Part shown: one piece after another, positions 50,536 through 61,244 of the stretch
Layout: every line of letters starts with the position of its first letter
Position numbering within the stretch: the first letter of the stretch is position 1
Assembly: GCF_027887165.1 (NCBI RefSeq)
Contig: NC_077228.1
Span: 211,891,635-211,955,634 of the forward strand
Origin: Monodelphis domestica
Taxonomy: Eukaryota; Chordata; Mammalia; Didelphimorphia; Didelphidae
Direction of reading: 5' to 3'
Length of the DNA stretch: 64,000 bases
The notes under the pieces: generated by a model
Database searches by the model: none
Seen by the model: the letters and a program-made list of their open reading frames with translations, nothing else
Told to the model about the DNA's origin: nothing
Translations under genes and position numbers: made by a program

Positions 50536-51350
50536 TTAATATTATACAGGTTTATGTTAGTATGCTTTCCAAATAAATATGGTCTGTTTTATAATTCCAA
50601 AATCATAGGCAGACATTGACTAAGTGGTGAATAATTGTGTTAAACATTTTATTCTCATTCAGCTTTGATTTCAGGATGTCATATTTAGCCACCTTTTCCT
50701 TGATATCTTAGTTCAATGAGCCTTGCCTAGAGGAAACCAAAATATTCATTGTGATCTCGGAATTCAATCTTGAATGCTCAGTTTTAATTTTTTCTTGGAA
50801 TCCACTCATATTTCTCAAGTCCAAGGACATTTTTATATCATTGGAACAACTTTATATGAGATGAAGCTGTTTAAATATGGGATTTGGAGCCATATAGTAT
50901 CATCTGTATACTTTAAGTGACTTTGGCTTGACATCTTTAATTTAGAAATCTTTTCAAGTACTATTTAGGGGATGAAAATGGATTTAAGACTTGGCAAAAC
51001 CATGATTTTAAACTATTTCCCTGAAAAATACTATTGTTTGTTCTTGACATTTTTGCATTGGTGGTGGGTTTTAAATAAAGATTCTTTCCATGTGGATACC
51101 AAATGCTCTAGTATTTTCACTGAACTTGAGGCTGTTTTATATGTTTGAAGTACATGAGTAAACCACGATTATAAGACTTGAGTCTCAGAGTTTCTGATAA
51201 TCAACAAAAGCAGCATAAAGGTTACAGTGCTTTCAGGCAACTCTTTCAAAAACTGTCAAATTAATAAGTTGTTTTGTACACCACTGGAGCTTTGGGCATA
51301 TTCTTTTACTCTTCCGATCACATGTTTGTTTTCTTGGGTTTATTTTACAT
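50536..51350. other. ACOX1 intron 3, no element recognised
   Basis: AT-rich sequence without a readable frame or known repeat. Confidence 0.4.
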
Positions 51351-51354
51351 TTAG

Positions 51355-51835
51355 TAATACAAGCTATCAGTTGTTCAGTTGTGTCTGACTCTCTGTGACC
51401 CCGTGGACGATATAGTATGCCAGATCTTTCTGTCCTCCACTATCTCCTGAAGCTCTTATTTGTTGCTTCCTTGACACTATCTATTCATCTCATCCTCTTC
51501 TGTCCCCTTCTCCTTTTGCTTTAATCTTCCCCAATATCAGAGGCGTTTCCAATGAGTTGTCTTTTCATTATGTAGCCCGTGTATTTAAGCTTCAGTATTA
51601 AACTTCTAGTGAATAGTCTGGATTGATTTCTTTAAGTATTGACTGATTTAATCTCCTTGTCATCCAAGGTACTCTTCAAAATCTTTTTCAGCACTACAAC
51701 TTGAATCTGTCAGTTCTGTAGCACCAAGTTTTCCTTGTAGTTCAGCTCATGTTGCCACTGAAAAAGCCATAGCTTTGACTACATTGACCTTTGTTGGCAA
51801 GGCAATGCCTCTGCTTTTTAGTATGCTGTACTCTG
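51355..51835 (-). mobile_element. RTE/BovB-clade LINE 3' region, reverse
   Basis: CAGTTGTTCAGTTGTGTCTG, TCTGTGACCCCGTGGACGAT, TCTCATCCTCTTCTGTCCCC, ATCAGAGGCGTTTCCAATGA, TTGACCTTTGTTGGCAAGGC follow, in order, the ruminant BovB 3' region as I remember it. The match spans about 480 bases with many substitutions and some indels. Confidence 0.8.
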
Positions 51836-52395
51836 ACTGATGACGACCAGACATGCAGAACCAGACACACAGGCTGAGTGGGCGGAGTAGAGCAAAGGTT
51901 CCTTCTCTTAGCTGTTGGGTTTAAACCAAGCCTTACTCCCTCCCTTACATTGGTGTCAGTCTTTCTTGTGCTCACTCTTCTGTTTTCATTTGGAGGGGTA
52001 CAATACATTGTTGTATGACTTAGAGCTAAGCATAACATTGACAAGAAAGCATTACAAAGTCCTTGCCTATGTTTTGTTTCCAACTGTGTTTTTCTTATAC
52101 TACTGGTACATAATGAAAGTTTTTCATGTACTCTGGTGGTCTGGCCATTAAGAATTTCCTTCAGGTAAGTCTCTGGTATTTGATATGTTCTGATGCATCT
52201 CCCCTTCTTGTGGTACCACATGGCACAGCATGGTTCTAAGGGGGCTTTCTTGTAATCCTATTTCATTAAGCTTCTTAGATTTGTAGCAGTAGCTTCATCA
52301 CATTGTCTGTGGTACTAACAGTGATACTACCAGAACCCCATTGGCTAATGTTTCACAGCATCTGATAGGACTTTATAGCTATTGTAGCAGTCTCA
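51836..52395. other. ACOX1 intron 3, unclassified
   Basis: Joins the BovB-like piece on its right. A 159-codon minus-strand frame at 52221-51742 runs from here into the BovB piece and is judged accidental. Confidence 0.35.
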
Positions 52396-52463
52396 AGAAA
52401 TTGGACAAACCATCAAGGAACTTCCTAAGAAAAAATCCCCAGGGCCAGACGAATTCACAAGTG
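52396..52463 (+). mobile_element. Isolated 68-bp slice of L1 ORF2
   Basis: It encodes [18 protein letters not shown] and matches, inverted, the L1 segment near 50130-50210 almost base for base. No L1 sequence flanks it on either side. Confidence 0.75.
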
Positions 52464-52991
52464 TAGCACTTTCCCAAAACAAGTTATAAACTATTATTTT
52501 AAACTGTTGTTTCCCCTCTGGCTTCCATGTTCATTTCCATAAAATGATTGCCCAAAGCCTCCACCAACTCCTGCCTGTGGGATTTTGTTTTGTTTTTTGA
52601 AGTGTTTCTATTTTTTTAATGGGCTTAAATAAATTGAAAGAGAAAAACTTAATAAAATGGAGTTTAGGCTCCATTAGTTCTCCCCAAATTTGTTTTTAGT
52701 CTGTTATACCTGCTATATTCTGCTTTTAACTTGTGTTCAAATAATTTTTTCCTTTTTTTGAGAAAGAAAGAGACTTGTCTCTTTCAATAGCTGTTTACGA
52801 TTCCACAATATTAAGTACTGTGGTTTATTGAGCCATAATCCTAAATCCTAGTGTTGACAGTTGATTTGTCTTCTAAGCAGCATTGCTGGAAACATCAGTG
52901 GACAGACATTTTAATCTAGTAAAGTAGATCTCTTGAATGGAAGGTTCCAAAAGGATTGGATGAAAAATCCCTGGGTAAGAAGACCAGGGTC

Positions 52992-53195
52992 GGGCAGCTG
53001 GGTGGCTCAGTGGATTGAGAGCCAGGCCTAGAGACGGGAGGTCCTAAGTTCAAATCTGGCCTCAGACACTTCCCATCTGTGTGACCCTGGGCAAGTCACT
53101 TGACCCCCATTGCCTAGCCCTTACCACTCTCTGCCTTGGAGCCAATACACAGTATTGACTCCAAGATGGAAGGTAAGGGTTTAAAAAAAAAGAAG
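52992..53195 (+). repeat. tRNA-derived SINE, young copy with 15-bp target duplication
   Basis: Complete from GGGCAGCTGGGTGGCTCAGT to the A-rich tail, flanked by exact AAGAAGACCAGGGTC copies (52977-52991 and 53196-53210). Very close to the family consensus visible in this window. Confidence 0.96.
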
Positions 53196-53645
53196 AAGAA
53201 GACCAGGGTCACTACCTAGCCATACAGCTACTTTCTCATCCCTGCAAAATCTCTGTGAATATTATAAACATACAGGTGAAAGGCCATCTTGAAAAACAGT
53301 GTGAGAAGGGAACAGACAGGCTTTTCAAATGGTATTTGTACAGCAGAGACCATACTTGCTTCTCTGTTTATTGTTTGTCATGTTGTGGTACCAGAAGAAA
53401 AAAAGTTCATGACAGTTGCTTGCCAAGAGACTTGCAAAGCAAGGGAGGCACACAGACAAAAGTATCTGAATTCAACTAAGTTCCTAGAATATAGAGATTT
53501 CTTTTATTCAAGAACTGTTCTTCCCCTCCCCCCCAACAAATAAGGAAAGTACTTACTCTGTTCTGATTGGCTACAGACACCAAGGGAACACAGAAAAACA
53601 AACTCATAATTATAAAACATTTAAGAAGTTTAAAAGATATCAGTA

Positions 53646-53823
53646 GGGGCAGCTATATGGCTCAGTAGCTAAGAGGGCAAGGCCTGGAGATGAGAGGTCT
53701 TGGCTTCAAATTTGACCTCAAATACTTGCTAGCTTTATGACCCTGCCTGACCCTTACTCTTCTGCCTTGGAACCAATACTTAGTATTGATTCTAAGTCAG
53801 AAGGTAAGAGTTTTTAAAAAATA
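53646..53823 (+). repeat. tRNA-derived SINE, middle shortened
   Basis: GGGGCAGCTATATGGCTCAG, TTCAAATTTGACCTCAAATA, then a jump to CTGACCCTTACTCTTCTGCC. Confidence 0.87.
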
Positions 53824-54344
53824 AAAGATATCAATGATAAATGTTTTTTACTATTAAATGCAATTAATAGATGCCTACCCACACAAGATATAAGTAATTA
53901 TGGTGCAGATAATTACATTAAATCTCTATTGGAACAGGAAAATAAAAGGTGTTTCTTCAGATATATATATACATACACATTGTTATACATTGTACTTAAT
54001 TTGGCAAACTACAGGAACCATGTAATGGAAGATGGCATTACTTAGGTTCAAAGATTCTTAAACTTTTTCAGTTGTATCTAAAAAGGCATTTGGTTTATTG
54101 GGGCAAGATATAGCCTTGAAGGCTCTGTTTTAACAAGAGAGCATTCGTACATGTGCTAAGATTATATGACATGCCTAAGTTTAGGAAGTTGGTCATTGAA
54201 ATGAATCTCCAATTTGAGCCAATCCACCCTATTCTGATGTACTTCTTTTATTTAGTGCCATTTCTACCTCCTTTCTAAGAATATCCGGGCCTGCAATGTT
54301 AAGAGTCCAAGTGTCATGACTGCACAATTCATGATGGAGAAAAT

Positions 54345-54545
54345 AGCTTGGTGGTGCAATGGATAGAGAGCTGATTGGGCCTGGAGGTAGAAAGACCCGA
54401 ATTCAAATTTGGCCTCATAGAATTAGATCTTTATGGTCTTAGGCAAGTCAATTAACTGTTTGTCTCAGTTTCCTTACCTGTAAAATAGCAATAATAATAA
54501 TGCCTTCCAGGATTGTTGTGAGATTCAAATGAGATATTTGTAAAG
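54345..54545 (+). repeat. SINE (MIR/tRNA type), diverged
   Basis: GGTGGTGCAATGGATAGAGA, GAATTCAAATTTGGCCTCAT, CAGTTTCCTTACCTGTAAAA. It abuts the T-run that is the poly(A) end of the EIF3E copy. Confidence 0.65.
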
Positions 54546-54780
54546 TTTTTTTTTAATATAAATGAAAACAGCCAATTTTAATAAAATTCACAATATTTTA
54601 GATTTTCTTTAGAACTGGATATTTTGTATAATATGTTTATTTAAGTGGGAAGTTTTCAATGTATTCCTCTTGCATAGAATGCAAAGTCTTTAGTGACTGG
54701 GTTAGGAGACTCTGACCTAGTATTTATGTTGTTTTTTCACAATATTCATGGCCAACATCTGGCTTTAAAAAGAAAGGCTT

Positions 54781-55908
54781 ACTTCCCAGCTGTGTGACCC
54801 TGGGCAAGTCACTTGACCCCCATTGCCTAGTGTAAACCTTAAAATTTCTTGGACTTATAAATGTTGGAAATTTCACCATTGGGAAATTTCATACTTGAAA
54901 AATTTCCTATTGAGAGTGGGAACTCTATTGGAATGTGAACCCCACTGGCATGGGAGGTTCCTCCTCCTCCCTTCTTAAGATTACTTTAGGACAGAAACCT
55001 TTTGCTGAACAATGGAAAGGGCTTTGACCTATGCTTAAGCATAGAACAGGAAGTTCTTTGAGTCATGGTTGATTTTAGAATTGATACAATGGAGATACTT
55101 GGAATGACAGAACCAGGTCTTGGAAATTGCAATCTCCACCCTACTCAGTCCTAACAGGATTTAGGAAGGGCTGCAGCATAGATCAAAATTTAATTATTCC
55201 AATCTCTACCCTACTCAGGGTAACAGGATTTAGGAAGGGCTGTAGCAAAAGATCAAGATTTAATTATTTGAGAATATGACCTTCAACAGACATGTGCAAA
55301 GCCACAGACCTCTGGGTGGTCCTGGGTTAAGCTAGAGCCACCATTGGCACAGGGAAAATGATGGACAGTGATTGGTAGATGTGAGAACTGAGGGGAGGGA
55401 ACTTGGATGGTTTCCTTAAAGATAGAGGGGTCTGAGGACGGAGGAGGGTTGGTTGGAGAGTTTTTTGGCTCTGAGAGGTTGTGCTGCTCTGAAGGAAGCT
55501 GGAGGTGGAGGCCGCTGAGACTGTTTCTCCATTTTGGTTACGTGAGTAATAGGGACTGATCTCCTTTCTTTGCCTCAGCTATCTAAGGGCTTGGGCCTTT
55601 TGGCCCAGCCTAAACAGAAGGGGTATTTAAGTCCTATTCCCTTCTCTCCCCTTTCTCTCTCCCTCTCTCTCTATATCTCTAATTCCTTTCTTCCTCCTGT
55701 TTGTAATTAAACTCTATAAAAGGTTGATGGCTGACTTGAGTTTTCATTTAGGAATTACATAGCTGAATTCCTTGGCAACCTTAAATTAATATATATCAGT
55801 CTTTTAAAGTGATTTCCTTGTCACACTAGCCCTTACCACTCTTCTGCCTTGGAGCCAATACACAGTACTGACTCCAAGATGGAAGGTAAGGATTTAAAAA
55901 AAAAAGAA
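54781..55908 (+). repeat. tRNA-derived SINE (5' truncated) split by a solo LTR
   Basis: SINE bases 54781-54830 (ACTTCCCAGCTGTGTGACCC to CATTGCCTAG) continue at 55830 (CCCTTACCACTCTTCTGCCT) to GATGGAAGGTAAGGATTT and an A-run. Flanks AAAGAAAGGCT and AAAGAAAGGCG suggest its own target duplication in the EIF3E copy. Confidence 0.9.
54831..55825 (+). mobile_element. Solo LTR fossil, about 995 bp, class I-like (4-bp target duplication)
   Basis: It begins TGTAAACC and ends CCTTGTCACA, and is bounded by CTAG at 54827-54830 and 55826-55829, both belonging to the split SINE. An imperfect ~70-bp tandem duplication lies at 55130-55268. The likely end of transcription (TAATTAAACTC) is near 55710. The 4-bp duplication fits gamma-like (class I) elements. 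It is younger than the SINE it interrupts; no internal region remains. Confidence 0.85.
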
Positions 55909-56499
55909 AGAAAGGCGTGTGGTCTTTTCAAACACTTGCTGATGGGGTGAGACTGCAGTGTTACACATAATGGCCCAGTTTGGAGCCAATCTTGACATTT
56001 CTAACCAAATTAACATTTCATTTTTCAGCTTCTTCAGGGGTTATGTTCAACTTTTCTCCCAACATGCTAATGCTAATACATGGGTGGATGCAACAGAAAG
56101 TCTCAGTCAGTGTATAATTTTTGTAAAATCTAAGATTTAAAATGTTTTGAAGAAATTTCAGGAAAAGAAGCTCATTAATTCCCTGAATCAAGAAAGTGAA
56201 CTCTTTTAAAGAAGGTGCCATAAAGAAGTCCTTAGAAATCATACACTGCATCAGAAGATCCAGAATGAACTTTGGGATTTAGTGAATCAAACTGAAGGAG
56301 GTTGCTACCAATCATTGGTTTCTGCTCTCTTCCTCTTTTATTTCCCTCTTATCCCCAAATTATTGTAATTTCTTCTTAGTGAAATGTTGTATGCACCTAT
56401 AGCCAAAAAGATCTTTAGAGCTAGTTATGTGAAATTGGGGAGACTAGGCATGTAAATCTGGGAGATTTTCAACACGTCTTGTCTCCCAATAGAATCACA

Positions 56500-57095
56500 G
56501 AGGGGATTGTGAAAGAGAATTTAAGCTCTCTTTGTTTATTTTTAATGTAATCAAATCAGCAACCTTTAATTTAATCAATCAAGAATTTGAAGTTCCCCTA
56601 CTTAGCACTTGGTAGCGCACTAGGTAAGAGAGTTCATAAGCCACTTACTAGAAAGGCCACAAGCACTGCCCCACTTTGGGCAGTGCTAGGCAAATTGGGA
56701 GGGTGTTATTGGTTCCCAGGAAGTGGGAGAGAGACAGGAAATGACGTGGGAAAAGGACTATAAAAGGCGAGACCATGAGCTCTGGTGAGATTTCTTCGCA
56801 GTCTTAGCCTCTTATGTGCTAAAGGTTCTCAGCATCTCCTGGGTCTTTGGATTTTAGCTTCCTAACTAGGACTTTGGATTCTGGTGAGATTCGTTTTTGG
56901 ATCTGCATTCGTGGTCTGGAGGCATTAGCATTAGGGATTTAGGGTATTTGTAGCTAGATGATTTTTTCTGCCTCTTTCCTATATTTCCCACTTTAATATC
57001 CCTACCTTGTTGTAGATAAAAGCTGCTTACAGTCATTTTGACTGAAGAAGTTAATTATTTTTATATACAGCAACCACAATCTCATTTTTTTAACT
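56500..57095 (+). mobile_element. Probable solo LTR fossil
   Basis: It starts near TGTGAAAGAGAATTTAAGCT, has ACTATAAAAGGCGAGACC at about 56757 in promoter position and AGATAAAAGCTGCTTA near 57016, and ends in CA-rich sequence. No clear target duplication was found, so edges are uncertain. Family unknown. Confidence 0.4.
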
Positions 57096-57655
57096 CTTAT
57101 ATTTGTCAAACCCATTTTTACCCTTACATCTATTGGCAAAAACCAATTTCAATTGTTACTTCATGAAGATTCAATTATTTTCAATGCAATTCTCAAGGCA
57201 AGCTACCAAGGAAGTCATTCACAATAACCCATTCACATTCTCTTAACTTTTTCTGGGCACCATCAAAGTCAAAGTTAACATATAAACATTTATTAAACAG
57301 AGGTATAGGGTCTTTGAATATATAATATTCCTGCTTGAGTAACCCTTAAGGTCTTAATACCTGCCTTCATTTTCAAAGATCTGTTATGACTGTAGTAGTC
57401 AGATAGCAGAAATTATGTGGACGCCATTTTAATTGCATTAAGATACTGTAGTTGGTAAAGAAAGACCAGTAATGTCTTGACCTTTTGGGTGGTTGAAGGC
57501 GCATAGTAGGTGCTATATAAATTCTGGCTATTAGTATTAGACTAAATGTCAAAGAGCATTATTTGATCCTGTGGTTATTAATATCAATTGAGGCATAAGA
57601 ACATGTTTTTGTCGTGTAGATAAGCTTCCCATAAATACTTCGGAGGCTACTTATT
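57096..57655. other. ACOX1 intron 3, no element recognised
   Basis: AT-rich, without a frame or known repeat. Confidence 0.4.
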
Positions 57656-57659
57656 TCAG

Positions 57660-58120
57660 ATACCAGCAAATATTTAAGTATCTGCCATGTACTAGACACT
57701 GCCTGACAACAAAGATACAAAAAGAAAAATAAAATAGTTTTACACTCAAGGAGCTTACATTCTATTGGGGGATACAACATGGACATAAATAATTATATAT
57801 AGGCTAATTCAAGGGAATTTAGAGAGGGAGAGCACCAGAAGTTGAAGAGAAATCAGGAAGGACTTTATGTATTAGTGCTTGAACTGAATCTTGAAATAAA
57901 AAGATTCCTTGAGACTGAAGTGAGGAGGGAGAGCATTCTGGGCACAAGGAATGGCAAGGGCAAAGGTACTTTACCCCAATAGTTGGTGTATGTCATTCAC
58001 AGTTTATCTAGTAGCATTTATATGATACATGGGGCAAAGAAGAAAGATGGCAGTTGGGAGGAACTGGGGAGTGCTCTAGTTAAGAAAAATTAGTTACAGG
58101 AGATTGAGAAGGGATATGTC
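57660..58120. repeat. Old interspersed repeat of unknown class
   Basis: CACTCAAGGAGCTTACATTC, GAATCTTGAAATAAAAAGAT, GAGAGCATTCTGGGCACAAG; same family as 46950-47710. Confidence 0.5.
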
Positions 58121-58399
58121 CAGTATATATAGCCAGTAGCACTAAATCAGAAGGAACCTATCAGGCTAAATAAAAGAGTAGAGCATTCCTTAGACTGTTG
58201 AAGTTCTCCATTTTTAACAGTGAAGTCATTTTTGTACCAATTAGGGGAAGACACCAAAGGGAATCAGATGTTGGAGTTGGTCCTGAAATTTATGCAGGAG
58301 TCATATATGGCAAAATGGCAAATACAGAATAAAGTGGAATCAGTTGTTTCCTCCTAAAAATCTACCTTCAACAACAGTAAGGAAGGCATATCAGTCATT

Positions 58400-58797
58400 T
58401 AGAACCAATTGGCCATTGTATTTTCATTTATTTTTATAAATACATCATATGTTATATTGTCAGAATATTATTTATTTATATTATTAGAGTTATAAATATT
58501 CTTTTAGTTAGCCTTTATTCTGTCAGTTCATGTGAATCTTTCCATATTTCTCAGACATTTTTGTGTTGTTCCTTTTGTTATAACAATATTTCATTTTATT
58601 AATATTCATGATACATGATATTCATCTATTTCCCAAGTAGTGAAACATAATCTGTTTCTGTTTTTTTGCTACTATAAATAGTGCTGCCATGGATATTTTG
58701 GTACCTATGGAATCTTTCTGTCATTGACTTCCTTGGATATCAGCCCCATGGTGGGATTGCTGGATCAAAGAGAAAATGGTCATTCATGTTAAAAATC
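58400..58797 (-). mobile_element. L1 3' UTR part, reverse
   Basis: TTTTTTGCTACTATAAATAG, GTGCTGCCATGGATATTTTG, GGTGGGATTGCTGGATCAAA read a typical marsupial L1 3' region backwards. Confidence 0.7.
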
Positions 58798-58805
58798 CTA
58801 TAAAG

Positions 58806-58997
58806 CAGTGGTTCTCAACCTTTCTAAAGCCGTGACCCTGCAATACAGTTCCTCATGTTGTGGTGACCCCAAACAAAAAAATTATTTTGGTGGCTACTTC
58901 AAAACTGTAATTTTGCTACAGTTATGATTCAGAATGTAAATACCTGATATGCATTATGTATTCTCATTGCTACAAATTGAGAGATTGAGAACCACTG
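58806..58997 (+). mobile_element. SPIN-family nonautonomous hAT transposon, 192 bp
   Basis: It starts CAGTGGTTCTCAACCTTTCT and ends ATTGAGAACCACTG, with the interior CAGTTCCTCATGTTGTGGTG, GTAATTTTGCTACAGTTATG and AATACCTGATATGCATTATG typical of SPIN MITEs as I recall them. Perfect 8-bp target copies CTATAAAG lie at 58798-58805 and 58998-59005. Confidence 0.92.
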
Positions 58998-59079
58998 CTA
59001 TAAAGGATAAGGCCTTTCCTTAGTATAATCAGAAACATTCATCAGAAACAAAGAATTAGCATAATTTGTAATGGAAATT

Positions 59080-59480
59080 ACTTTAAGCTTGCCCTTTAAA
59101 TTTAGACATGAAGCAAAACTTCCTCTCTGATCTACTTTTATTTGACATTATTAGAAACAAAAGCCATAGCAATAAGACAAAAGAGGAAATTAAGAGAATA
59201 ATTATTAGCAAAGAGGAGGCAAAATCATCTCTATTCGTAGAGGAGATAATGAATGGCTTAGAATACCTTAGGGAATCAGTGAAGAAATTAATTGTGATAG
59301 TTTCAGCAAAGCAACAAGATGCCAAATGGAGACACCTAAAACATTAGCATTTTTATATATAATTTACAAGCCAGGAGGTAAAGATAAAAGAGAAATTCCA
59401 TTTCTAATAACAATATATTCATAAAATAGCTTTGATTTAACTTCAGACATTTAAAGGACTTAGACATATATAAGTTTGGA
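59080..59480 (+). mobile_element. L1 ORF2 fragment, plus orientation
   Basis: The frame from 59108 reads KQNFLSDLLLFDIIRN, KEEAKSSLFVEEIMNGLEYL, a worn form of the L1 FADD region, then DNA resembling the region after it (GAAATTCCATTTCTAATAAC). Confidence 0.7.
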
Positions 59481-59519
59481 ATATTATTTTTTCTCATTCT
59501 TGTTTGCTTTCCAATTATC

Positions 59520-60030
59520 ATCCGACGCCTAGGATCCACCATATGTCAAGTCCAAATCAAGATGAAGTTGTTTACTTTAAAAAACAAAAAGGGAGGAGAT
59601 GCCGGAGGCCATTATACCCTAACCACTTGACAAGGTCACAGTCCAAGGAAGGAAGGTCAGCAAAACAGACCCCAGAATGAGGACCCCCCCACTGATGCCC
59701 CCCTGTGACTTCTCTCCCCAAATTTTCCCCAGTAATAGACCTGTTATGATTATTATTCTCTCCCCAATACAGGAGAAATAATACAAGAGCAAATACTTAT
59801 AGGATCAATAAATCTATATGCAATTCCAGAATTCAACAATTCTGCTCATGACCCCTCCTTTCTCAAGCACAAGACACACCCCAAGGCCCTATAATAAACA
59901 CTGGCCAAAAACTTGAGTACTATAATGAATCTTTTCCTATAGTTACCACACTCCAGTGAATTTGTTGAAACAAGCCAAGCAGCATTGCTAGGCACTTCAA
60001 AGTAACATAAGAAAAACAGAACTTGTAAAT
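59520..60030 (+). mobile_element. ERV 3' end plus LTR fossil (class II-like), unit 1
   Basis: A purine tract (AAAACAAAAAGGGAGGAGA) is followed at 59600 by TGCCGGAGGCC, the layout of a polypurine tract and LTR start. It pairs with the similar block at 61245-61944, from which it has drifted heavily. It is old; no gene is readable. Confidence 0.6.
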
Positions 60031-60075
60031 TGTATCCGCGAAAATGTGGGTTTCAAGACTGTGAATTGCCAAAAC

Positions 60076-60920
60076 TGTAAAGATAATTTTTAGTGTCTTG
60101 ATTTAAATCAAAAATAAGTGGTCGCCATGGGAAGAATTCCCAAATATGAAAATACCCAAGTCAGCTGGGTTTTATGAAGATTTTAATTAATACAAATGAA
60201 GGAATTTAAGGGAAGGGAGAGAGAGAGAGAAAATAGTAGGAAGGGCCTAGGCCATGGCCTAGGCCTGAGCCTTAAGAGAGAGACTAGTCAGTCTTTTATC
60301 ACTTACCACAAGATCGTCCTAAAGCAAAACTCCAGTCCTTCACTGAAATCCTCAACTCCTGAACTCAGTTCAGAGATCCAGCTCCTCCAAACTAACTCCA
60401 AACTCCAACTAAGTTCAGAGAGCCTCCTCTGAACTCCTGACCTCCTTTTAAAGAGAATTTTCTCTTATGTCACCTCCCCTACATTTTCATATCTACCAAT
60501 CACAGTAGATGCTTTTCCCCAAGACTGTCCATTCTTAGTTCACATCTTCTTTTGCTATCACCTTCTCTGATTAGATTATATCTTCTGAGTATTTCACATC
60601 TCTTTGCTAAGCTTGCCCTTTGTAAGTTGCTTGACCTTTTAGTGATTAATTAACCTTTATAGGTACTTATCACCTTTTTGTATTAAATCTAAAATAGACC
60701 ACCTAACTTAGGGTTTTTGCTTCACTATAAGTATGAGTTGGGGACTTTTCATTGTTCAGTCAGGAATTTTACAACTTTTATCTTCCCCTAAGGCACTGTC
60801 TGAGCAGGGTGGAGTAATTTTAAAGTTCTCAATACATTCCTAAGTACCTCCATTGTAGAAAATGGGGAATAGTTTAATCAAATCTTCTGAAGTAGAGTAT
60901 GAGCAGTTATAAGATTCACA
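60076..60920 (-). mobile_element. Solo LTR fossil, about 845 bp, reverse, unit 1
   Basis: On the plus strand it runs TGTAAAGATAATTTTTAGTG to ATAAGATTCACA, which is TG..CA on the minus strand. Closely matched by 62020-62822 and more distantly by the EVPL intron LTR at 4190-4834. Confidence 0.65.
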
Positions 60921-61244
60921 AAATTGAGGAATACCCCCAAACTTGTCTGCATGAAGTCCTCTCACCTGGATACAAAGATGTTTTATTGTTCATCTCCCAA
61001 GCAATTATGAGTGATAGTGAAAGCTGACCAAAAGCACAATGATCCTCTCAGCAGGTCAAGAGGTACTAACCTACAAATGGCTTTATTCACATTAATCATA
61101 TCAATCACAGAGTGCTGTAGAAACCTAGTAAATGATCACAGAATTCTTTGTTGTAGTAATATCACAAGAGTGTCATTTAGGTGATTTGATAATATCCAAT
61201 CAAATTGTAGAAAGTCACATACATAGAATATTGACTGCATAACA
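60921..61244. other. Spacer between the two LTR composites
   Basis: This is 324 bases without a recognised repeat or frame. Confidence 0.4.

Larger units (their letters stand above)
54546..56290 (-). pseudogene. EIF3E: Processed pseudogene of EIF3E, split by a SINE carrying a solo LTR
   Basis: Intronless copy of the 3' part of the translation initiation factor 3 subunit e mRNA. Right part (about 56290-55909, minus): [12 protein letters not shown] (human NDFFLVACLEDF), [28 protein letters not shown], then a stop where human has Arg, and SKLGH. Left part (54780-54546): SQMLAMNIVKK, PNPVTKDFAFY (human PNWATQDSGFY), an AATAAA and an A-tract. A roughly 60-base insertion separates the EDF-like and ETFC parts. 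It has in-frame stops and cannot encode the protein. It is 5' truncated, as usual for L1-mediated copies. Human residues are from memory. Confidence 0.85.

Noticed and set aside
51742-52221. 159-codon minus-strand frame
   Set aside because: It starts in unclassified DNA and runs into the BovB-like 3' region out of any RTE frame; codon content looks random.
56757-56775. TATAAAAGG as a host gene promoter
   Set aside because: It sits in an LTR-like block and no host exon follows it.
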